Origin: JBJMHZ01 sp045807125
Lineage (GTDB): Bacteria > Actinomycetota > Actinomycetes > JAWWOL01
DNA length: 64,000 nucleotides
Direction of reading: 5' to 3'
Assembly (NCBI GenBank): GCA_045807125.1
Contig: JBJMHZ010000009.1
Location: forward strand, 62,001-126,000
Shown piece after piece: positions 31,197 to 43,035 of this stretch. Each line of letters begins with the position of its first letter. Positions within the stretch are counted from its first letter, which is position 1. The notes beneath the pieces were generated by a model. It had not been told where the DNA came from and searched no databases. It worked only from the letters and a program-made list of their open reading frames with translations. The translations under genes were made by a program, and so were the position numbers.

Positions 31197-33290
31197 ATGG
31201 CACCGCCCGCACCGCACGCCTGGGTCGTGGGCGACGCCCGCGCGGCGCGGCGACGCGCGCCCGAGCTCGAGCGCGCCGACCTCGTCGTCGACTGCCACCG
31301 CCGGCGGCGCGGCCCGTACAGCGGCATCGGCGAAGCGCTGCGCGCGCTCGTTCCGGCCGCGTGCGCGACGCATCCGGGCCTCGTGCGCCGGCACGACGTC
31401 GAGATCCTCACGATCGCGCCCGAGCTGCGCGACGCCGTGGGAGCGTCGCGCGAGACGCTGACCTCGCTCGCCGTCCCGCGCGAGCGCACCCGCTACTACG
31501 CCGCCACCCGGACGAGGCGGCTCGCCCACGGCATCGTCGAGCTGCTGAACGCCTACCTGCGCGACGCACGGGACGGCGTGCTCACCCTCGCGCTCGACGC
31601 GGTGCACGAGGCCGATCCGAGCGAGCAGGAGCTCATCGCCATCGCCTTGCGCCGGGCCGACCCCGAGCGCCTCCGGCTGGTCGTCGCGACGGCCGACGTC
31701 GAGCTCCCCGCCGAGCTCGCCACCGCCCTGCGCGCGCACGCCGCCCGCGTGCCTGCACCCGCTGCGGCCATCGTGCGACCGGACCGGCCCGGCCGGGGCC
31801 GGACGGCTCGCCAGCTGGCCGCCGCGCACGTCGACTCGGACGGCACGTCGGACGTCGCCGTCGAGCGGGCCGCGTACGACCTGCTCGGCGACGCGGAGCG
31901 GGCCGCGCTGCACGACCGGCGCGCGGCCGAGCTCGAGCGGCGCGCGGACCAGTCCCTGCGCCTCGGCGCCATCCCGTACCACCTCGCGCGCGGCAGCGAC
32001 CCGGTCGGCCGCGGCGTCGCCGCGCTGCGGGACGCGGTGCGTCACCTCATGGACCACGGCCTGTACCCGAGCGCCGTCGAGCTCGGCGAAGCGGCCCGCC
32101 GGCTCGCCGACCCGCACGACGGCACCAGGCACTACGCCGACGTGAGCACCATGATGACGATGGCGCTGGTGGCGATGCAGCGTCCCGACGACGCCGAGCG
32201 GATCTACGTCGAGCTGCGGGCGGAGTCGTCCGATCCGCTCGTGCACATGAGCGCGTGCTACGCGCTCGGCATGATCTGCACCCGGCATCGGCCGCCGGAG
32301 CGCCGCGACCACGAGCAGGCCCGCGCGTACCTGAACCGCGCGATCGCGATCGCCGCGGAGCTGCCGCGCGACCGCGCGTTCCACGAGGCGTTCAACCGCA
32401 ACGGGCTGGCCCTCGTCGAGATGCACCTCGGGCGCCTCGACGTCGCGCTGGCGCTGGTGAACGAGGCGGTGGAGAGCCTCGACGCCGAGCTGGAGCCGGA
32501 CGAGCACCGGCTGCACCGCAGCGTGCTGCTGCACAATCGCTCGCAGGTCAACCTGGCGCTCGGCCGGCTCGCCGAAGCGGCGGCCGACCTCGAGCGGGTC
32601 ATCGCCGCCGACCCCAACTACCCCGACTACCGGTTCGACCGGGCGGCGCTGCGGCGGCGGCTGGGCGACCACGACGGGGCGCTCGCCGACTACGACAGCG
32701 CGATCGCGCTGTCGCCGCCGTTCCCGGAAGCGCACTACAACCGGGCCGACCTGCTCGCGGAGCTGGGCGAGCACGAGGCCGCCGTCGACGAGCTCGGGTA
32801 CGTCCTCGAGCTCGAGCCCGACCACCTCGACGCGCGCATCAACCGGGCCACCCTGCGCTACGAGCAGGGCGACCTCGACGGCGCCGCCGCCGACGTCGAG
32901 GCGGGCCTGCACCACCACCCGGCCGATCCGCACCTGCTCACCACGCGCGGGCTCGTCCTCATGGAGCAGGACCGCGCCGAGGAGGCGTGGGGCAGCTTCA
33001 CCGCGGCGCTCGACGCCGACCCGGCGATGGCGGCGGCGCTGTCCAACCGGGCGATCCTCTCGCACGAGGCCGGCCGGCCCGAGCGCGCGCTCGCCGACCT
33101 CACCGCCGCGCTGGAGGCGCACGGCGACGACGCCACGCTGCTCTGCAACCGTGCGCACGTCCATCAGGAGCTCGGCGCGTACGACGCCGCCGTCGCCGAT
33201 CTCGCCCGCGCGCTCGAGCTGCCCGGCGTCGACCGGGCGGAGGCGCTGGAGCGCCTGGCGTCGCTACGGGCGCGGCTGGCGCCGGTCTGA
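31197..33290 (+). CDS. TPR protein with a degenerate STAND-type NTPase domain
   Basis: 697 residues from an ATG with ggagg upstream. Residues about 25-180 resemble an NTPase module but lack a Walker A loop. The front reads DLVVDCHRRRRGPYSGIGEA, and a Walker-B-like LALDAVHEADPSEQELIAIA is followed by LRLVVATADV. Residues about 290-690 are at least nine TPR-type helix pairs (for example LAEAAADLERVIAADPNYPD, DGALADYDSAIALSPPFPEA, AAVADLARALELPGVDRAEA). So it is probably a scaffold or sensor rather than an ATPase. It lies just after the 26-residue peptide, its likely partner. It overlaps the end of idi by 27 bases. Confidence 0.8.
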   Translation: MAPPAPHAWVVGDARAARRRAPELERADLVVDCHRRRRGPYSGIGEALRALVPAACATHPGLVRRHDVEILTIAPELRDAVGASRETLTSLAVPRERTRYYAATRTRRLAHGIVELLNAYLRDARDGVLTLALDAVHEADPSEQELIAIALRRADPERLRLVVATADVELPAELATALRAHAARVPAPAAAIVRPDRPGRGRTARQLAAAHVDSDGTSDVAVERAAYDLLGDAERAALHDRRAAELERRADQSLRLGAIPYHLARGSDPVGRGVAALRDAVRHLMDHGLYPSAVELGEAARRLADPHDGTRHYADVSTMMTMALVAMQRPDDAERIYVELRAESSDPLVHMSACYALGMICTRHRPPERRDHEQARAYLNRAIAIAAELPRDRAFHEAFNRNGLALVEMHLGRLDVALALVNEAVESLDAELEPDEHRLHRSVLLHNRSQVNLALGRLAEAAADLERVIAADPNYPDYRFDRAALRRRLGDHDGALADYDSAIALSPPFPEAHYNRADLLAELGEHEAAVDELGYVLELEPDHLDARINRATLRYEQGDLDGAAADVEAGLHHHPADPHLLTTRGLVLMEQDRAEEAWGSFTAALDADPAMAAALSNRAILSHEAGRPERALADLTAALEAHGDDATLLCNRAHVHQELGAYDAAVADLARALELPGVDRAEALERLASLRARLAPV

Positions 33291-33905
33291 CCCGGCCGCC
33301 GCCGGCAGCGCGGACGGCTCGGCGACCGGCCAGTCGAGCGGGTCGTCGCCCAGGGCCACCAGCCGGGCGACCTGGAGCCGGCACCACGGCGAGACCTCGC
33401 GGTGCCCGTCCAGCACGTCGGCGGCGAAGGACCGCCACGGCACCCACGTCGCCTCCGCCACCTCGTCCGGCAACGGCACCGGCTCGGCGGCGGTGACCGC
33501 CCGGTAGACGGGGCAGATCTCGTTCTCGACCACGCCGTTGTCCATCTCGGCCCGGTAGCGGAAGTCGGCCAGCACCAGCTCGACGCCCTCCGCGGCGACG
33601 TCGGCGAGGCCGAGCTCGCGGCGCAGCCGCCGCACGACCGCCTCGGGGAGCGGCTCGCCGGGCGCCGGGTGCCCGCAGCAGCTGTTGGTCCAGGCACCCG
33701 GCCAGGTCGCCTTGCCGAAGGACCGGCGGGTCACCAGCACCTCACCGGCGCCGTTCAGGACGTAGCTCGAGAACGCCAGGTGCAGTGGCGTCCGGCGGCC
33801 GTGCACGCTCGCCTTGTCGGCCGTGCCGATGGCCCGGCCGGACTCGTCGAGCAGCACGACCTCCTCCACCGAGCCCGCCACGGAGCCCTCCACCGGGGCC
33901 TGCAT
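33264..33905 (-). CDS. idi: Isopentenyl-diphosphate delta-isomerase (type I)
   Basis: 213 residues from the ATG at 33905 with gaggagg upstream. A Nudix fold with the type I Idi signatures: KASVHGRRTPLHLAFSSYVL, TWPGAWTNSCCGHPAPGE (catalytic Cys and metal-site His), RRLRRELGLADVAAEGVELV and ENEICPVYRA (Glu). It interconverts IPP and DMAPP for isoprenoid synthesis. Convergent with and overlapping the TPR gene. A phytoene-desaturase-like gene is 1 kb away, but no carotenoid synthase is seen. Confidence 0.93.
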   Translation of the reverse strand: MQAPVEGSVAGSVEEVVLLDESGRAIGTADKASVHGRRTPLHLAFSSYVLNGAGEVLVTRRSFGKATWPGAWTNSCCGHPAPGEPLPEAVVRRLRRELGLADVAAEGVELVLADFRYRAEMDNGVVENEICPVYRAVTAAEPVPLPDEVAEATWVPWRSFAADVLDGHREVSPWCRLQVARLVALGDDPLDWPVAEPSALPAAAGSDRRQPRP

Positions 33906-34190
33906 CGACCGCCTCCTCGCCGAGATCGCCGCCCGCACCGCCGCCCAATCTACGGCAGGGGGCGCCTCAGGCCGTCGAGGTGGCGCTGCCGGCGGTCGGG
34001 TCGCTGCCGTTGCAGCCGCCGAAGCCGCCCTGACCGCCGGGGAACCGGCCCGGCCAGCGCAGGGACGGCAGCGCGGGCAGGTACGGCAGCGCGAGCAGCG
34101 TCGCCGCGCACCTGATCCCCCGACCTCTTGCGTTCAAGGCATGAACGATCGCTCGCGGCGCCGGCGACGGCGACGGCGACGGCGATCACG
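33906..34190. other. Gap upstream of idi, possibly holding a very small minus-strand gene
   Basis: No gene is certain. On the minus strand a TTG-started frame of about 55 codons ending near 33967 would give a hydrophobic segment (CAATLLALPYLPALPSLRWP) and a Gly-rich tail with one Cys. It lacks a ribosome-binding site, so I leave it as a possibility only. A gacggc trinucleotide-type run lies at about 34163-34185. Confidence 0.3.
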
Positions 34191-34373
34191 ATGCACTGGG
34201 GCCACGACGGCTGGGTCGGCGTCACCGACACCGCCATGACCAAGCAGGCCGACGGCTCGTGGCAGGCGACAATCACGGTGCCCGCCGGCAGCTCGTTCGA
34301 CATGGCACTGCACGACCAGGGCGGCACCTGGGACAACAACGGCGGCCGCGACTACGGGCTCGCCATCCGCTGA
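34191..34373 (+). CDS. CBM25-like starch-binding domain, orphan or remnant
   Basis: About 60 residues from the only ATG, or up to 81 from a TTG at 34128. The sequence TMHWGHDGWVGVTDTAMTKQ, then DGSWQATITVPAGSSFDMAL and GGTWDNNGGRDYGLAI, is a nearly complete CBM25/CBM53 carbohydrate-binding fold. No signal peptide, catalytic domain or ribosome-binding site is present. It may be the end of a decayed amylase-type gene or a stand-alone intracellular glycogen-binding module. Confidence 0.45.
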   Translation: MHWGHDGWVGVTDTAMTKQADGSWQATITVPAGSSFDMALHDQGGTWDNNGGRDYGLAIR

Positions 34374-34420
34374 GCCGCCGCACTGCCCTCGGCCGCGCCG
34401 GAGGTGGTCCTCGCCGGGGG

Positions 34421-34460
34421 CGGTTGCGGAATCCGCAACCGGTTGCGGATTCCGCAACCG
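34421..34460. repeat. 40-bp perfect palindrome (REP-like)
   Basis: cggttgcggaatccgcaacc is followed directly by its exact reverse complement; each half is itself nearly palindromic (ggttgcgga/tccgcaacc). It lies between the CBM25 remnant and the DUF3052 gene. A diverged copy occurs at 58474-58513, so it is probably a repeated genomic element that can also act as a terminator. Confidence 0.8.
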
Positions 34461-34510
34461 CTCTCGGCGGAGCACCGCCGCCCGGGCGCCCGGTGCGCGA
34501 GGATGGCGGG

Positions 34511-34915
34511 GTGACGGCCGGCTGCTCGGGCACCCCGCTGGTGCGCAAGCTCGGCATCGCCGACGGCCAGCGGGTGCTGCTGGTGGGCGCGCCGCCCGGC
34601 TGGGCGCTGCCCGAGCCGGTGCCGGCCGCGACCGTGCACCGGCGGGCGACGAGCGCGCCGTACGACGTGGTGCTCGCCTTCTGCCCCGACGGCGCGGCGC
34701 TGCGCGGGCGGTTCGCCGCGCTCGCCGCCCGGCTGACCCCGGCCGGGGGGCTGTGGATCGCCTGGCCGAAGCGAGCCAGCGGGGTGGCGACCGACCTGGA
34801 CGAGAACGTCGTGCGCGGCCACGGCCTGGCCCAGGGGCTGGTCGACGTCAAGGTCTGCGCGGTGGACGGCACGTGGTCGGGGCTCAAGTTCGTCCGCCGC
34901 GTGCGGGACCGCTGA
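34511..34915 (+). CDS. DUF3052 family protein
   Basis: 134 residues from a GTG with gagga upstream; the longer frame is read-through of the palindrome region. TPLVRKLGIADGQRVLLVGA, then YDVVLAFCPDGAALRGRFAA, GGLWIAWPKRASGVATDLDE and GLVDVKVCAVDGTWSGLKFV are family-typical. DUF3052 proteins are small actinobacterial proteins with no assigned function. The gene precedes an FAD oxidoreductase gene by 26 bases. Confidence 0.85.
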   Translation: MTAGCSGTPLVRKLGIADGQRVLLVGAPPGWALPEPVPAATVHRRATSAPYDVVLAFCPDGAALRGRFAALAARLTPAGGLWIAWPKRASGVATDLDENVVRGHGLAQGLVDVKVCAVDGTWSGLKFVRRVRDR

Positions 34916-34941
34916 CGGTGGCCCCGGTTAGGCTCGCCGGC

Positions 34942-36513
34942 ATGACGACTCGATGGGAGGCGCGGCTGCCGCAGCACGCCGACGTGATCGTGGTGGGCGC
35001 CGGGCACAACGGGCTCGTCGCGGCCGTGCTGCTGGCCAGGGCGGGGCTGGCCGTCACGGTCGTGGAGCGGGCCGACATGGTCGGCGGCGCGTGCCGCACG
35101 GAGGCACCGTTCGGGAAGGTGCCGGGGCTGCGCCAGTCGACCGGCGCCTACCTGCTCGGGCTGATGCCGCCCGAGCTGCCGCGCCGGCTGGGTCTCGACA
35201 TCCCGGTGCTGCGGCGCGACCCGCACTACTTCCTCCCGACCCTCGACGGCCGCTACCTGCTGATGGGCTCGGACCGCGCCGCGCTGCGCCGGCAGTTCGA
35301 GGAGTTCTTCTCGCCGGCCGATTGGGCGGCCGACGAGGCCCTGCAGGCCGAGCTCGCCGCGCTGCGGGAGGACATCGCGCCGACCTGGCTCGCCGAGCCG
35401 GCCAGCGTGGAGGAGACCGCCGAGCGCCACGTCCGGCCCGAGCTGCGGCAGGCCTTCGTCGACCTGTGCAGGGGCTCGGTCGCCGCCTACCTCGACCGGT
35501 TCGGGCTCTCCGACGAGGTCGCGACGATGTACGCGGTCACCGACGGGCTCTCCGGCCTCGCCGCGGGGCCCGACACCCCCGGCAGCGGCCACAACTTCCT
35601 GGTCCACAACATGTGCCGGCTGCCGGGCAGCGACGGCACCTGGATGATCGTGCGCGGCGGCATGGGCACGGTCACCGGCATGCTCGCCGAGGCGGCGGCC
35701 AGGGCGGGCGCGACGATCGTGACCGGGCGGCCGGCCACCCGCATCCTGCTCGACCACGGCGCGGCGGCCGGGGTGCAAGTCGGCGACGACGCCGTGCACG
35801 CGCCCGTGGTGCTGGCAGCGACCGATCCGTGGCAGCTCGCCACGCTGCTCGGCGCCGACGCGGTGCCCGAGGCGCTGGCCCAGCGCCTCGCCGCCATGCG
35901 GCGCGACGGCTCCACCATGAAGGTCAACCTCGCCCTGGCCGAGCTCCCGAAGTTCGCCTGCCTGCCGCCGGGCGCGCCGAGCCCGTACGGCGGCACCATC
36001 CACCTGCTCCCGGAGGGCGGCATGGACGCGGTCCGGCGGCAGTGGGAGCAGGTGCTGGCCGGCGAGCTGCCGGAGGAGCCCACGATCGAGTGGTACGTCC
36101 ACACCACCGTCGACCCGTCCCTGCAGGACGACGAGGGCCACCACTCCTCGGCGCTGTTCGTGCAGTCGGTCCCGTACCAGCCGGCCGGCTCGGACTGGGC
36201 GGTGGAGACCGACCGCTACGTCGACCACCTGCTCGGCATCTGCGACCGCTACGCGCCCGGCACGTCGGGGCTGGTCGACGACGTCCTCGCGCTGACCCCA
36301 CCAGGCATCGAGGAGCGCTTCGGCATCACCCGCGGCCATATCCACCACGTCGACAACGCGGTCGCCTTCGCCGACCGGATGCCCTACGTCACCGGCGTTC
36401 CCGGCCTGTACGCGGGCGCCGCCGGCTGCCACCCGGCCGGCTCGGTGATCGGCGCCGCCGGGCACAACGCCGCCGACCGGATCCTCGCCGACCTCGGGCG
36501 GCCCCCAGCGTGA
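34942..36513 (+). CDS. FAD-dependent oxidoreductase, phytoene desaturase/PYROXD2-like
   Basis: 523 residues. N-terminal dinucleotide site VIVVGAGHNGLVAAVLLARA followed by TVVERADMVGGACRTEAPFG; C-terminal GVPGLYAGAAGCHPAGSVIG binds FAD. The overall layout is of the NAD(P)/FAD oxidoreductase family related to carotenoid desaturases and PYROXD2. Because no phytoene synthase lies nearby, a carotenoid role is not assured. The stop overlaps the next start (GTGA). Confidence 0.85.
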   Translation: MTTRWEARLPQHADVIVVGAGHNGLVAAVLLARAGLAVTVVERADMVGGACRTEAPFGKVPGLRQSTGAYLLGLMPPELPRRLGLDIPVLRRDPHYFLPTLDGRYLLMGSDRAALRRQFEEFFSPADWAADEALQAELAALREDIAPTWLAEPASVEETAERHVRPELRQAFVDLCRGSVAAYLDRFGLSDEVATMYAVTDGLSGLAAGPDTPGSGHNFLVHNMCRLPGSDGTWMIVRGGMGTVTGMLAEAAARAGATIVTGRPATRILLDHGAAAGVQVGDDAVHAPVVLAATDPWQLATLLGADAVPEALAQRLAAMRRDGSTMKVNLALAELPKFACLPPGAPSPYGGTIHLLPEGGMDAVRRQWEQVLAGELPEEPTIEWYVHTTVDPSLQDDEGHHSSALFVQSVPYQPAGSDWAVETDRYVDHLLGICDRYAPGTSGLVDDVLALTPPGIEERFGITRGHIHHVDNAVAFADRMPYVTGVPGLYAGAAGCHPAGSVIGAAGHNAADRILADLGRPPA

Positions 36514-36938
36514 CCCTGTACGCGTCCGGCCCGGAGCCGCCGGCCGAGCAGCCCCGCCCGCCGCGCCGCCGGGGGCGCGAGCTGGCCCGGCCCCGGACGC
36601 GGGCCGAGGCGGTCGCCTACCTCATCGCTCTGATCGGCCTGTACGGCGGGGCGATCGCCATCGTCGTGCTCGACAGCAGAGGGTCGGCCTGCGCGGACCC
36701 GCGCTGCTCGACCCTCCACCCCGGGGTGCGGTGGGCGCTCGCGGCGGCGACCTGGGGCTTCCTCGCGCTCGTCGTGCTGGCGCGGCGCTTCACCCGCGGC
36801 AACGGCCGCGCACCGGCCGTCGTCGGCCGCCGGCCGTCGGCCCGCGGCTGGCCGCTGGCCTGGAACTACCTGGCCGCCGGCCTCATGGTGCCCGTGGCCG
36901 TGCGCACCATCCGCCGCCCCGTCACCCCGCCGCCGTGA
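36510..36938 (+). CDS. Two-span membrane protein of unknown function
   Basis: 142 residues from a GTG overlapping the previous stop. A basic, Pro-rich N-terminus is followed by two membrane spans (AYLIALIGLYGGAIAIVVLD and WALAAATWGFLALVVLARRF) with a short outer loop holding two cysteines (SACADPRCS). A third, weaker hydrophobic stretch is near the end. Not recognised. It overlaps the convergent DUF3097 gene by 17 bases. Confidence 0.65.
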   Translation: MTLYASGPEPPAEQPRPPRRRGRELARPRTRAEAVAYLIALIGLYGGAIAIVVLDSRGSACADPRCSTLHPGVRWALAAATWGFLALVVLARRFTRGNGRAPAVVGRRPSARGWPLAWNYLAAGLMVPVAVRTIRRPVTPPP

Positions 36939-37743
36939 CGAAGTCGATCAGCTCCTCGATCCGGCCGACCAGCGCCGGCTCGAGGTCGGCGCAGGACCGC
37001 ACCGCCCGGCGCACGCGGCGCCACATCTCCTGCTGGTCCGGGACGCCGAGGGCCCGGCAGACGCCTTCCTTCCACGGCACCCCCTTCGGCACGTCCGGCC
37101 ACCGCTCGATCCCGAGCGCCGACGGCTTGACCGCCGCCCACACGTCGACGTAGGGGTGGCCGGCGACCAGCACGTGCGGGTGGTCGACCGTCGCGGCGAT
37201 CCGGCTCTCCTTCGAGCCGGCGACGAGGTGGTCGACGAGCACGCCGAGGCGCCGCCCCGGCCCCGGCGCGAAGGCCGCGACCACGGCGGCGAGGCCGTCG
37301 ACCCCGTCGAGCGGCTCGACCGCCACCCCCTCGGCCCGCAGGTCGTCGCCCCACACCTGCTCGACGAGCTGCGCGTCGTGCAGGCCCTCGACGAGGATGC
37401 GGCTCGGCAGCGCCACCCGGGCCCTGGCCGGCGGCGGGGCGACCGACCCCGACGCGGTGCGCCGGCCGGCGGCCGGCCCGGCGCGGCGCGACCGCACCAG
37501 CGTCGTCGCCTTGCCGTCGATCGCGAACGCGCCGGCCGCGAGCGGGAACGCCCGGCGGCGGCCGTGCCGGTCCTCGAGGGTCACCGTGGCGGCGTCGTGC
37601 TCCACCACCGCCCCGCACCAGCCGGACGCGACGTCCTCCACGACGAGCCCCGGCTCGACCGTCACCTCGGGCACCCGCGGGGCGTGCCGCCGGTCCCCGG
37701 CCAGCACGTCGCGGCCGTAGCGGTCCCGGTCCGGCGCATGCAC
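36922..37743 (-). CDS. DUF3097 family protein
   Basis: 273 residues from a GTG at 37743; the longer frame lacks family features. The family markers DRYGRDVLAGD, GLVVEDVASGWCGAVVEHDA, HGRRRAFPLAAGAFAIDGKA, RILVEGLHDAQLVEQVWGDD and DHLVAGSKESRIAATVDHPH are all present. The VEGLHDAxL and DHLVxGSKE stretches resemble a Toprim-like fold, so a nucleic-acid role has been suspected; no proven activity. Divergent from the DUF445 gene. Confidence 0.88.
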   Translation of the reverse strand: MHAPDRDRYGRDVLAGDRRHAPRVPEVTVEPGLVVEDVASGWCGAVVEHDAATVTLEDRHGRRRAFPLAAGAFAIDGKATTLVRSRRAGPAAGRRTASGSVAPPPARARVALPSRILVEGLHDAQLVEQVWGDDLRAEGVAVEPLDGVDGLAAVVAAFAPGPGRRLGVLVDHLVAGSKESRIAATVDHPHVLVAGHPYVDVWAAVKPSALGIERWPDVPKGVPWKEGVCRALGVPDQQEMWRRVRRAVRSCADLEPALVGRIEELIDFVTAAG

Positions 37744-37828
37744 GGTCGGCGACGCTAGTACGGCGGCACCGGGGCCGCCGGGCGACCCGCCGGTGCGGCG
37801 AGCGGCCCGGCAGGGCAAGGTGCGTGGC

Positions 37829-39076
37829 GTGAGAGTGACGACGGAGGCCGAGCGGCAGCAGCGCACCGCCCTGCGCCGGATGAAGCTCCTCGCCGGCGGC
37901 CTGCTGCTGGTGGCCGCCGGCTGCTACGCGCTCACCCACCGGGCCGGTGGCGGCGGCTGGCTCGGCTACGTCAACGCCGCGGCCGAGGCCGGCACGGTGG
38001 GCGCGCTCGCCGACTGGTTCGCGGTGACCGCGCTGTTCCGCCACCCGCTAGGCCTGCCGATCCCGCACACGGCCCTGATCCCCGCCCGCAAGGACGCGCT
38101 CGGGCGCAGCCTCGAGCAGTTCGTCGCGAGCAACTTCCTCGCCGAGGGGCTCGTCAGGGAGCGGGTCAGGACCGGCCGCCCCGCTGCCGTCGTCGGCCGC
38201 TGGCTGCGCATGCCGGCCAACGCCGAGCGGGTGGCGAGCGAGCTGGCCGTCGCCGCCGGCGGCGCGGTCGCCGTGCTGGACGACGAGACCGTCCAGCAGG
38301 TGCTCGAGCAGACCGTGCTGCGGCGCGTCGTCGAGCTGCCCTGGGGCCCGCCGGCAGGCCGGCTCCTCGGCCGGCTGGTGACCGAGGGCGCGCACGTCCC
38401 GCTGGTCGACCTCGTCGCCCGCAAGGCCTGCGACTGGCTGGCCGGGCACCACGAGGCCGTCGCGGCGGCGGTGCAGGACCACGCGCCGTCATGGTCGCCG
38501 CGCTGGGTGGACGCGCGCGTCGGCCACCGCATCCACGCCGAGCTGCTGGCGCTCGCCCGCGATGTCCGCGACCAGCCCGACCACCGGGTGCGGCTGGCCC
38601 TCGACCACTTCCTGCTGCGCCTCGCCAAGGACCTGCGCGACGACCCGGTGACGATCGAGCGGATGGAGCTGGCCAAGCACCGGTTGCTCGCGCAGCCGGC
38701 GGTCAGGAGCGCGACGGGCGCGCTGTGGACGGTGGGCAAGCGGCTCGTCCTCGAGGCGGTGGCCGACCCGCGCAGCGAGCTGCGGCTGCGGGCGACCGCC
38801 GGGCTGGCCAGGCTCGGCGAGCAGCTCGCCGAGGACTCGGCGGTCGCGGCGAAGGTCGACGGCTGGGTGGAGGCCGCCGCCGCGCACGTCGTGACGACGT
38901 ACCGCGACCAGGTCACCGGCATCATCGGCGACACCGTTGGCCGCTGGGACGGGCAGGAGACGGCCCGCCGGATCGAGCTGCAGGTCGGCCGCGACCTCCA
39001 GTTCATCCGCATCAACGGCACCGTGGTGGGCGCGCTGGCCGGGCTCGCCATCCATGCCGCGACCGCCCTCGCCTGA
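37829..39076 (+). CDS. DUF445 family membrane-anchored protein
   Basis: 415 residues from a GTG at 37829 (another GTG two codons later). One N-terminal membrane span (KLLAGGLLLVAAGCYALTH) is followed by the conserved AAEAGTVGALADWFAVTALF and RHPLGLPIPHTALIPARKDA. A long helical region and a C-terminal membrane helix (INGTVVGALAGLAIHAATAL) complete it. DUF445 includes YheB-type proteins; function unknown. No close operon partner. Confidence 0.88.
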   Translation: MRVTTEAERQQRTALRRMKLLAGGLLLVAAGCYALTHRAGGGGWLGYVNAAAEAGTVGALADWFAVTALFRHPLGLPIPHTALIPARKDALGRSLEQFVASNFLAEGLVRERVRTGRPAAVVGRWLRMPANAERVASELAVAAGGAVAVLDDETVQQVLEQTVLRRVVELPWGPPAGRLLGRLVTEGAHVPLVDLVARKACDWLAGHHEAVAAAVQDHAPSWSPRWVDARVGHRIHAELLALARDVRDQPDHRVRLALDHFLLRLAKDLRDDPVTIERMELAKHRLLAQPAVRSATGALWTVGKRLVLEAVADPRSELRLRATAGLARLGEQLAEDSAVAAKVDGWVEAAAAHVVTTYRDQVTGIIGDTVGRWDGQETARRIELQVGRDLQFIRINGTVVGALAGLAIHAATALA

Positions 39077-39142
39077 CGCTGACGAGTAGCCTGGAACGAC
39101 GCCCCAGGTCGATCCCCAGCGCGTGAAGAAGGCGACGCCGAC

Positions 39143-42805
<3,663 letters not shown>

Positions 42806-42820
42806 GGCTCGTTCCCCACC

Positions 42821-43006
42821 GTGTACTTCACCGACCGCGGGATCGAGGAGCTGCAGGAGCGGCGCGGCGAGGAGTCCGTGACGCTCGAGTGGCTGGCCGA
42901 GCGGCTGCGCGAGTTCGTCGATCTGCACCCAGAGATGGAGACGCCGGTCGAGCGGCTGGCGACGTGGCTGGCCCGCCTCGACGACGATCTCGACGACGCG
43001 GACTGA
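42821..43006 (+). CDS. DUF6104 family small protein
   Basis: 61 residues from a GTG 15 bases after kgd. The sequence MYFTDRGIEELQERRGEESV followed by TLEWLAERLREFVDLHPEME is the whole of the DUF6104 family, conserved in actinobacteria immediately after kgd. An acidic helical protein; possible partner of Kgd, but that is inference from position only. Confidence 0.88.
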   Translation: MYFTDRGIEELQERRGEESVTLEWLAERLREFVDLHPEMETPVERLATWLARLDDDLDDAD

Positions 43007-43035
43007 GCGCGCGCCACGACCGCGCCGGCCGACGC

